NCBI GenBank assembly: GCA_000697335.1 | Contig: JNEM01008257.1 | Span: forward strand, 1-21,926 | Direction of reading: 5' to 3' | From: Conidiobolus incongruus B7586 | Lineage: Eukaryota > Entomophthoromycota > Entomophthoromycetes > Entomophthorales > Conidiobolaceae | Length of the DNA: 21,926 bases | Translations under genes and position numbers: made by a program | Shown here: positions 11,959 to 20,882 of the stretch, one piece after another | How positions within the stretch are numbered: position 1 is the first letter of the stretch | Layout: each line of letters opens with the position of its first letter | The notes under the pieces: model-generated | Database searches by the model: none | Told to the model about the DNA's origin: nothing | Seen by the model: only the letters and a program-made list of their open reading frames with translations

Positions 11959-13559
11959 TAACACTATTTCAAATTGTACTAATTAACCTGGTCTAGCATT
12001 TTTGCCATCTTCATTTACCATGTATACTACCATGTTATTCACTGCTACAATGATAGACTCAGAGAAATTACTGAAGAACAATTACGGGAGAATCAAATTA
12101 TGTGTTTTCTATATTGCATTGGGTGCGTTATTGGGTTGGCCATTTTCTGGTGCTGTTTCTTTGCCGTTCATCTTCAATGAGCTGTTTTTGAATTTGAATC
12201 CATCTAGTATGAACATTATGAATAGTTGGAAGCAGACTATCAAGAAATTCATGCTATTATTGATGGCCAGTATCAGATCTTTAATTATTATTTTGGTAAA
12301 TCTTACATTCAACGAACAACTTTAAATTCCATTCGCTTATTCAGATCCTCATTAGATCCCAATGCTGTTTATTGAATATTTCTTCTATAGGAAGTTCGCG
12401 ATAGCTGCCTTAAATATTGTATTTTACAATATCTTCAATCCAGATGCAGGTCCTGATTTGTATGGAACAGAGCCATGGACCTTTTATTTTAAAAATGGAT
12501 TTTTAAACTTCAATATAATATTATTTTTAGGCTTATTAGCCCCAGTTATCACTTCATTATCATTGTTATTAGTACATTCCAATGGAAGTGCTAATAACGT
12601 TCAGCTTCATTCCTATATTAAAGTTCTCTCAACTACGAACATCGCTATTGTATGGTGGATTATCTTTGATATTCAACCTCATAAAGAAGAAAGATTTTTA
12701 TATGTGATTTACCCCCTCATTTGTTTTAATGCAGCTGTTTCCCTAGTTTTATTCAACACCACCTTTATCCATGTTAATGTTAAATATTTTAACGGAAAGT
12801 TTAAGGTAATTTCACTCAACTGCTGATTATAGTTATCATTATTAATTTATAAACAAATAGATTCTTAATGTATTAATTAAATTGTATAATACATTGTTTA
12901 TAAGCTTATATATCGCACTTTCACTAAGTAGAATATTTAGTCAGCATAGAAATTATCATGGGACAATGAGAGTATATTTAAACTCAAAAGATTTTATCCC
13001 TTCCTATTATAAATCCAATGGAAAATTCCAGGTGTGTGTTGGATCTGACTGGTATCGCTTTCCAAGCCATTTCTTATTACCTGATACTGCTGAATTGAAA
13101 TTTGTCAAATCCAACTTTGATGGGCTACTACCCGGTTATTTCCTATCCGATACTGATAAATCTTCGACTGGATGGAGGTCCGGATCTTATCACATCCCTT
13201 CAACTTTAAACAATCTAAACAGAGAAGAAATGGATAAATATGTTTTCCTCGAAACTTGCGACTTTTTTATTGGTACTGAACTTCCTCTTCAAAACCAAAA
13301 TGGTACTCTTTGGGATAAACTATATTGCACAAGAATTGTTGATACTGATAAATCCAATACCATTGGAAGAGCATTCTTATTCCCTCTTGAATATTTTCCA
13401 ACTAAAGTACAAACTCAATTCTCAAAGTTATATAAGTATCAATCCAAAGAGTATTGTCTCTATATCAATAATCAGTCTAAGTTCATTAAAATTAGTCAAG
13501 ATAAAGAGAATATCTCTACTGATATACCCAACAATCAATCAGAAAATGAAGAACTTTAA
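11346..13559 (+). CDS. ALG9: ALG9 ER alpha-1,2-mannosyltransferase (GT22), six exons
   Basis: Adds the seventh and ninth mannose (alpha-1,2) to the dolichol-linked N-glycan precursor on the ER lumen side, using dolichol-phosphate-mannose. Exons are 11346-11407, 11461-11713, 11763-11922, 11997-12295, 12356-12805 and 12861-13559. The sum is 1923 nt, 640 residues (yeast 555, human 611). The GT22 signature is unmistakable: DCDETFNFWEPTHFLLYG at residues 51-68 holds the catalytic acidic pair in the first luminal loop, then WEYSPIYALRSYAYI, SSAFLPSSFTMYTT, GPDLYGTEPW and QPHKEERFLYVIYPL (HKEERF near residue 367). About ten hydrophobic segments fit a polytopic ER protein. The luminal tail has NYHGTM, VCVGSDWYRFPSHFLLP and an acidic end. 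I chose ATG 11346 because splicing 11408-11460 joins it in frame. ATG 11435 would start inside this proposed intron and is the alternative. Confidence 0.95.
11924..11954. repeat. (TA)n microsatellite inside ALG9 intron 3
   Basis: A 31-base run of alternating TA begins at the second base of the third ALG9 intron (GTATATAT...), so the 5' splice site is part of the repeat. This intron (11923-11996, 74 nt) is the longest in the window; the others are mostly 46-60 nt. The repeat accounts for the extra length. Confidence 0.93.
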
Positions 13560-13783
13560 TAAAATTTATATAATCAAATAATTGGATATAATTTCTTTAT
13601 TCAAACCATTCAGTAGTTTCCTTTTATTAAATATAAGATAACTAGAAACTAATCACTTATATTTTCACATTGTATTTATAGATGATGTCTATTATTTTAG
13701 TTGGATGAAGCAGTTTAGATTAGTGTATTTATATTTTTGAAAAAAAAGATGATTGAATTAAGGGTTGATGAGGAGATAGAGTG

Positions 13784-13842
13784 TGACTCATCCAATATCA
13801 AACCGTTGATTTCTATTTATCAAATTCAATGTTTATATAAAA
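13784..13842 (+). promoter_or_regulatory. HIS5 promoter cluster: TGACTCAT, CCAAT, TATATAAA
   Basis: The 323-base gap between the ALG9 stop and the HIS5 start holds no gene, but has three promoter-like elements in the expected order. TGACTCAT at 13784-13791 is a perfect core for Gcn4-type bZIP activators of the fungal general amino-acid control. CCAAT at 13792-13796 directly abuts it, and TATATAAA at 13835-13842 lies about 40 bases before the ATG at 13883. TGACTCA is unlikely by chance so close to a histidine gene in DNA this AT-rich. This is a sequence match only; binding is inferred. Confidence 0.65.
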
Positions 13843-13882
13843 CCAAGGTCATTCACACTCTAAAATATTAATTATTGAACAT

Positions 13883-15012
13883 ATGTTTAAAATGTCACCC
13901 TTTAATATTAAAAATTTAGTGAGACCAAATATTTTATCTTTGGAACCTTATTGCTTTGCTCATGACGATTACAATGAAGAGATTCTATTAGATGTGTATT
14001 AAAATGTTCATGGTTCAGTTTTAGAAACTAAAAACCATTATCACCGCTATCCTGACCCTTTGCACAATGAAGTTAAACTAAAGTGGCCGAAGTATAGAAA
14101 TCTAGACTCTGTTAATCAGGCGTTGTTTGGTGTTGGTTCAGATGAAGTGACCGATTTAACTAGCAGAATATTTTGTACTCCAGGTAAAGATAAAATCCTT
14201 ATTACACCTCCTACCTATGGTATGTATTCTGTGTGTGCTAAAGTCAACGACGTCGAAGTGGTCAAAACAAATTTGACTCCAGGTACTGGTGGTAAAGAGA
14301 ATCGATTTCAACTACAATTAAACCTGGTCGAGCAAGAACTTATCAAAGGGGAAGGTAAAATTAAGGTGATATTTTTATGCAGTCCAGAAAACCCTACTGG
14401 CACTTGCTTAAATTTTGGCTTGAAATATAGATCTGTAGTAGTTGTCGATGAAGCATATGTTGACTTTGCTGAGAAATCCGTTTGTTCTTTTATTAAAGAT
14501 TATCCCGATTTAGTCGTCATGTAAATTCTTTCAAAGAGTTTTGGCTTGGCTGGAATTCGATTATGTGCTGCATTTGAAAATGCTAACCTTATTCACTTCT
14601 TTAATTGTACAAAGGTACCTTATAATATCTCCTCGCTGACTGCTCAAGTTGCTAATGATGCTTTATCTGATGCTGGAATCAAAAAGATGGAATCGACAGT
14701 ATTAAAACTAAACTTTAAAGAAAGAAATTGATTCAAAAATTAAAGCAAATAGATCTTATTGGAGTTCATTTTGGGAATTTGGATGCCAATTTTATTATTA
14801 TTCCCATAATAGACCCTGTCAGAAAGCAACCTAATAGTGAATTGGCCAAAAAAGTGTATTTACAATTGGCTGATGACCATAGAGTCAGAGTTAGATATAG
14901 AACTAATGAAGCTGGATGCTAAGGGTGTCTTCGAATTACTATTGGTACTCCTGAAGAAATTGAGGTATTTCTGGATAGATTACAAATTATTTTAGGACAA
15001 TTATCTAAATAA
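13883..15012 (+). pseudogene. HIS5: Histidinol-phosphate aminotransferase HIS5, broken copy
   Basis: An intact HIS5 product is a PLP enzyme that makes L-histidinol phosphate in histidine synthesis. Nearly the whole family length is present (1130 bp; yeast protein 385 residues): LVRPNILSLEPY, HYHRYPDPL, FGVGSDEVTDL, PPTYGMYSVCAKVNDVEVVK, FLCSPENPTGT, VVVVDEAYVDF, LSKSFGLAGIRL with the PLP lysine codon at 14534, VPYNIS, LDANFI, and the C-terminal GCLRITIGTPEE. The frame is interrupted by TAA at 14000 (within the motif normally DANEN), at 14522 (normally Gln before TLSKSFG) and at 14920 (normally Glu in GCEGCLRI), plus a change of frame at about 14716-14730. About eight codons are missing between NPTG and VVVVDEAY. 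Unlike every other gene here it has no intron, and no splice pair removes the stops. Several consensus arginines look replaced through G:C to A:T changes (Y-C-F-A-H for the usual Y-R-C-A-R). It is either the organism's decayed sole copy or a dead paralogue. Confidence 0.85.
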
Positions 15013-15110
15013 TCAAATAAAAGTTGAGTAATTATATTGAGTATAATCTTTAAAATCATAGCAATAATCAGCTTTCAATTATAACAATACACCAAAAATT
15101 ATTTTTTATA

Positions 15111-17079
15111 TTATTTGGCTCTTCTACTCTTTTGCTTATTAGATAACTTTTGTCTAATAACTCGTTTATATCTTCCTTTCGCTTCAGAAAGAATTTTGCT
15201 TCTAGATTCTTCAAGAGTTTGAATATATTCTTCGTTAGTTTTAGTTCTACAAAATAATTTATCTCCTTCGAATCTCTCACTAATAAAATATTAATATGAT
15301 TTATATTATAATTTAAATAGAAGCTACTTCATGAATTTAGAAGTGTTGCAATGAAAGAAAAAATATTTATCATGACTTCTTGAGGTATCGAATGAAGCAC
15401 CAATAACGATAGTATCACTTGGCTAAATAATGAATAAAAGTTAATATTGAATGGGGCGGAAATTAATTAAATTACTGTTGGAGCATTTATAGGGGGTTTA
15501 GCAGTAGGTTGCTCGTTACCAACCTCATCATCAGTGGGTGGGTTAAAAAATGAAAATCCTCCAACTAAAAAATTTGTACAAATCAAACGAATAGCTATAT
15601 TAATACTTACATGTTCTAGATCGATCACTGAAAATCGATTGAAGTCGGTCAGTTAATACTATATTATTATTTGATTCTAATTTGAAATATAAATGAAAAG
15701 TATAATATTCAAAAATATTCTAAATACCATTATTAGAAATTTCTTCAATCTTATTTTTTTGTGACAGCTTCGTCTGGATTAGTTTTCTCAACTATTATTA
15801 TTAAATAAGTCCTTGGTCATTTTAAATGTTGAAAATATAGCTACCTGTTTCATTGGCTTTTTGTTTTTTGCTTTTTTTCGCTTTTTTACATTCAGAAGGA
15901 GTTGGAGATTGTATAAATTCCCCATCATCTCCAAAAACCATATGGGTTTTCTTCTAATAAAGGAACTAGTTAATAAACTTTTGAACAAAATTGGATAAAA
16001 TACATTTTGAATAGTGCTTGATGTATGAAGAACTATTCTTGATTGTTGCTTGAATTCTTCGTCCTTACGTTTTAAAGCTTCCAAACGTTTTTCATTTGCC
16101 GTCAACTATGTATAGAGACTTAAAATTTCATTTTTTGTAAATTTAAGAAGATTAAATTTATCTTGGTTTACTTCACCGGTTTAGGAGCGGGTTGAGGTTT
16201 CTAAGGGTATAAAAATTACTAATTGAATAAATAAATGCAGATAAAAATGCTTTACTCGCAAATCAATTGCATTAGCACCTGAGATAGGGTCAGATGTTTC
16301 ACCATTATTTGAGTTTTCTGTTTTATCTTTAAGTTTAGAATTGACATCCAATTTATCTGAAGATAATTCTTCAACTTGTTCGATCTCCCCTTCTTCATCA
16401 TAAATAATCTAAAATACAATTAACAAAATATAATCAAATGAATTGAGCTAAGCCTAACCTTTTGACGCTTGTTATTATCTTTTCCTTGAACTTTGTTATC
16501 ATTAAGATTTAAATTATTATTCTAAATGAATATTTAACATGATGTTTTAATACCCCATTAAATAATAAAATGCCTTTGTTGGTATATCTTTTGACGTTCT
16601 CTCATAATCTACAGGCTCTGAACTTTTTGTTTGATTAGATTTAAGAGAATCTACTTTATTTTGTGGTAATTCAGATTCTTGAACTTTCAAAGTACATCCA
16701 TTCTTTTCCAAGCCATTTAGATTTTTTAGACTTATTAAAATTACGTTGGCTGTTAAAAAATAAAATCAAAAAAATATATTTACATTTTTCCCAATTGGCT
16801 TCAGAAATATCAATAGTCAAAAAACCAAAACATCTGGATTTATCTATAATAATATTAATTTTTTAATTAATATTAATAATAAAAAAATATTGAATACTTT
16901 TATGCCTCAAAGCTAATTGAAAATCAAAATAATTATTGACGTATGGTAAAAATAATTCTTTCACTTCTTCACTAGAGATTTTATCAGCCAATCCACCAAC
17001 ATATACTCTTTTTCTAACTAAAATAAATCAAATATATACAAATTTGAATAATTAAAATCAATTTACTTAATTCAGCCAT
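15111..17079 (-). CDS. NOP8: NOP8/NOL8-like nucleolar RRM protein, model partly unresolved
   Basis: Nop8 is a nucleolar protein needed for 60S ribosomal subunit assembly. The N-terminal RRM is clear: RKRVYVGGLADKISSEEVKE (RNP2) and KSRCFGFLTID (RNP1). Well-supported exons on the minus strand are 17079-17067, 17017-16898, 16843-16784, 16521-16459, 16408-16256, 16200-16177, 16105-16004, 15953-15845, 15791-15728, 15676-15611, 15564-15476, 15422-15328 and 15279-15111. Family landmarks are TANEKRLEALKRKDEE, KKTHMVFGDDGEF, a Lys-rich KKAKKSKKQK, FGGFSFFNPP, KYFFFHCNTSKFM, and a basic end (GRYKRVIRQKLSNKQKSRR), matching the Nop8 C-terminus in order. Two places do not reconcile. Between 16749 and 16521 only apparent introns of 34 and 32 nt are available and the frame still does not join. 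Exon 15953-15845 ends one base out of phase with 15791-15728, close to A-rich runs. Either the gene is decaying, the assembly has small indels, or the splicing differs from my model. The gene converges on HIS5 with 98 bases between them. Confidence 0.72.
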
Positions 17080-18253
17080 TATTTACAAAACATATATTTT
17101 ATATTGTACAAGAATATTAATTTTAATAATTTAATGTTGATTAAAAATTATTTATAAAATGACACTGTTTTAAAAATATCTATATATCGACATCAAGCTT
17201 ATAAAAGTCGATAAACTTCAATTCATTATTATGGGATACTGTTATCAACACCTTGATCCAATAAAAAATATGATTTCATTTAAATATTTAGCTTGATAAT
17301 AGTTGAAAAAGGGAAATATTATAATTGAATAAAGGCGAATTTTCAAAATTAAAATAGATTATAAAACAATTCTATATTTTAATGATATTGAAATTTTTTA
17401 TTTTTTCTATCATTTTAAAATATTTTTTCAGTTTGACTTATATAATTCCAAACTTTACTTTTTTTACTACATTTAATCACCACCAAAACAAACTATATTA
17501 ATGTCATAATATTCCACTTAAGGATTATTAAGGAATGAAAAATAGAAAAAAATAGTATTTGATGATCATTAGATTAGTCAAAGTTAGTTAATTGGAATTT
17601 ACTATCAATCTAGCTAGATATTTGATCAATACTGGGTGTTATTATGGCATATATACGCATTTTAAAGCTATCTTAGACTTTTTTAAAAGCTTTGTAATCA
17701 ATATTCAACTAAAAATATTTGGCATATATTTACTATTGGTAAAATACTGAATCATATATGTCGTTTTAAAATTTAATTCATTTCAATTTCACATTTTCAA
17801 AATAAAGTAATGTTCATTATTGATTGGCTGAATAAAGGATCAACTTTATATATACTAAAGTTGGGAATTACAAAGAATATATATATCAAAAGAAAATGTT
17901 TTGTTGAAATGACAAAAATCGATATTATCGAAATAATAGGATATCTAAATCTTCATCGCTCTCAAATATCTAATAAAATATTGAAATTATATAGCATTAA
18001 TTATATATTATATAATATTGTATCATTACTTAAGATATATTATATAAATTTAGTCTATAAATAAAACAATTCATAATATGATTTAATATGATATTTAGCT
18101 ATAAGTAAATTAATATTACTCAAAAGTATAACTTCAATTATCCCAAATTATGACTACTTTTTGAAATCATGAATTCATTTAATAATCATATGATCTGGAT
18201 GTTTTTAATTAAGTTCTTTCTTTAATTTCATTATAATTCCATATAATTGAAAG
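17080..18253. other. Divergent intergenic region between the NOP8-like gene and SEY1
   Basis: About 1.2 kb of AT-rich DNA between two start codons facing away from each other. The only long frame (17810-18064, 84 codons, plus strand) is dominated by I, L, Y, N and K, has no recognisable motif, and is best treated as chance. I see no RNA gene or repeat ends. Confidence 0.65.
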
Positions 18254-20882
18254 ATGTCTGATCTTGATAAAATTGAAAATCCAGCTTTAACCCAGTCTAA
18301 TTCCAGCTTACTCACCCCTGAAGGTACACCTGAACCAGAAGCTTTCACTAAATCCATTTCAACAAAGCAGATTCAAGTCATTGATGGCGATCAAAACTTC
18401 AAGTAATCTACTAATCTAACCGTTGAATAACTCGATTATATTAACTTGCTTTTAGCCAATCATTAGAAACATATTTTAATGACGAATGGAAGATATCAAA
18501 TGTTGGTTTTGATTATAATGTTGTTGCTGTGTTTGGTTCCCAAAGCACAGGAAAAAGTAAGCTTCATATCAAATTCAATACATCGAAATATTTATTCTTG
18601 TATTTAGGTACTCTTCTAAATCATCTCTTTGGCACTGCTTTTGCCACTATGTCAGATGCTAAGCGTCAACAAACTACTAAAGGTACACCAAAACATATTA
18701 TATTTTATTGAATTTCATATTGATTTAATAGGACTATGGATGAGTATGGCTCAAAATTCTCAAACTTTAATCATGGATGTAGAAGGTACTGACGGAAGAG
18801 AGCGTGGTGAAGATCAGGTAATTTCATTTCTTAGAGAATCTTCATCATAAAATTGAACCCCTTTTAAAGGATTTTGAACGTAAAAGCGCTCTCTTTTCAC
18901 TTGCTATTTCTCAAGTTCTTATTATGAATCTTTGGGAAAACCAGGTTGGGTTATACAATGGTGCTAATATGGGTTTACTTAAAACTGTATTCGAAGTCAA
19001 CTTGGAGCTCTTCCAGCAAAAAGGAAAATCAAAAACCCTTTTATTCTTTATTATTCGTGACTATTTGGGAAATGTTCCTTTGAATGAACTTTCTCAAACC
19101 ATTAAAGAGGACCTAGAAAAAATTTGGTCTGAACTCTCTAAACCCTCTGGCCTTGAAAATTGTGTTATTACAGACTTTTTCGACTTTATGTTCTTTGGAT
19201 TACCTCACAAGGTGTTGATGCCCAAGGATTTTGATGAACAAGTCAACATTTTGGCTAAGTGCTTTTACGAAAAAGACCACAGCAACTATGTATTTAGACC
19301 CCAATACCATAAGATGATTCCTGCCGACGGATTTACTCACTTTGTCCAAAGCATTTGGGATCAAATTATTACTAACAAAAACTTGGATTTGCCAACTCAG
19401 CAACAGCTTTTAGCTCAGTTCCGCTGCGATGAAATCTCCTCTGAAATTGTTACAGCATTGATTGAACAGTTTTTGCCTTATAAATCATCCATTGAAAGTG
19501 GCAAGATCATCCCTGACCTGGGTGAGGTATTTTTACAGAATGTAGATATCGCTCTCAGTAGATTTGACTCAGACGCTGGAAGATATAATAAAGATGTGTA
19601 TAAGAAGAAGCGTATGGAACTAGTTTCAAGAATCTATGACATCTTATCCCAATACTTTATTGGCCAACTTCGCAACATTCATCGTCAAAATATTGCCAAC
19701 TTCCCTAAAAGATTAGATAGTGCTTTGAAAGAATCTAAAGGTAAATTTAACGAAGCAGCGGAAGTAGCTAAAAAGGAAACTATCGAAACCTTTAAGAAGG
19801 GTGCTACTGAAATGGTTTTAGAAGGATCTCAATGGACTATTGTTCAAGAATTGAATCAATTAGAGCAAGAACTCGAAAACTTGATTATCAATAGAAGAGA
19901 GCAAGAATTGAATAAATTTAATTCTGAAATTGAAAAGGGAATCAATATTCAACTTGCTGATTCTATTCCAGAGCTTTTCCAAGACCCCCAACCGACACTT
20001 TGGGCCAAGGTTTTGAAAGTCTTCTCTGAAATTAATGATAGCATTGAGGATTTGATCGATACTCAAGCCAGGAACTTTGGATTCACAGATGATGAAACCA
20101 CTTTGCAATTGACCAATACTCGAGCCAAACTCTGGAATCTGATGATCCGTAAAATCAAAGAAGAATTACAGGATGACTTAGTCTTAGTCAAGCTTAGAAA
20201 TCGTCTCGAGGAATCCTTCAGGTACGATCAAGATGGTTTACCCAAAGTTTGGAAGCCTGAAGATGATATTGATGCCCATTTCAAAAAGGCCAGAACTGAA
20301 GCTTTGAAGCTCATCCCCCTCCTCTCCACCATCGATACTAGCTCTGAATTAGACAATTTCTCAGATTTGTTTGCCGATGCTACTGAACCTCTTGATTTCA
20401 AACGCAGTTTAAAAATATTCTCAGAAACTAAGCAAAAAGAATTTGAAACCAAGCTTAAGAGAGAATCTGATGCTTTGTATTTGGAAGCTAAGCGCAGCAT
20501 TGTATCGACAACTGAAAAAATCCCCTTGTGGGCCCTTGCCATCATGTTAGCTTTAGGATGGAATGAAATTTATGTGGTCCTTACAAATCCTCTTTACTTC
20601 ATCTTCTTGACTATTACTGCTGTATTAATATTTGTCGCATATAGAATGAATCTCTTAAGGCCTATAATCACAGTTATCAATGTTGCATCACAAGAAGGTT
20701 ACAGACAACTGCATGCTCTGTTATCACAACATTTCCATCCCAATAACGCCCCTACTCCAGTAGAAGCAATTCCAATGACTGATTTTGGAGTCAAGAGAGC
20801 GTCCACTTCTGTTTCTGAAATGACTTTAGTTGACAATGATGATATCGGAAAATTTGATTCTGAAAAGAGCAAATCAAATTAA
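18254..20882 (+). CDS. SEY1: Sey1/RHD3/atlastin-type GTPase for ER membrane fusion, five exons
   Basis: Dynamin-like GTPase that tethers and fuses ER tubules to keep the reticular network. Exons are 18254-18402, 18456-18556, 18608-18682, 18732-18817 and 18870-20882. They total 2424 nt, 807 residues (yeast 776). The P-loop GSQSTGKST is at residues 77-85 (Lys83), the switch I threonines are in KRQQTTKG (about 103-109), [13 protein letters not shown] at 124-136 carries the DxEG switch II motif, and IIRD serves as the base-recognition motif. A long helical middle domain of Sey1 type follows. Two closely spaced membrane segments ([20 protein letters not shown] and [17 protein letters not shown], about 688-735) form the ER hairpin. 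The following [17 protein letters not shown] fits the amphipathic C-terminal helix. All four introns fall in the first quarter of the gene and interrupt or flank the GTPase motifs; one splits the P-loop serine codon. Confidence 0.97.

Noticed and set aside
13883-15012. TAA reassigned to an amino acid, which would make HIS5 intact
   Set aside because: All other genes here lack in-frame TAA, and PSY2, CDC37, ALG9, SEY1 and the NOP8-like gene end in TAA exactly where the family ends. The three TAA positions would need different residues (Glu and Gln), and a frame change would remain.
13883-15012. Repeat-induced point mutation as the cause of HIS5 decay
   Set aside because: One stop fits C-to-T at CA (Gln to TAA), but the other two sit where the family has Glu and would need G-to-T. 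A frame change and a small loss are also present, and the density of changes is low.
17810-18064. 84-codon open frame upstream of SEY1
   Set aside because: Its residues are almost all those of AT-rich codons (I, L, Y, N, K). It has no motif and sits in promoter DNA, so chance is the simplest explanation.
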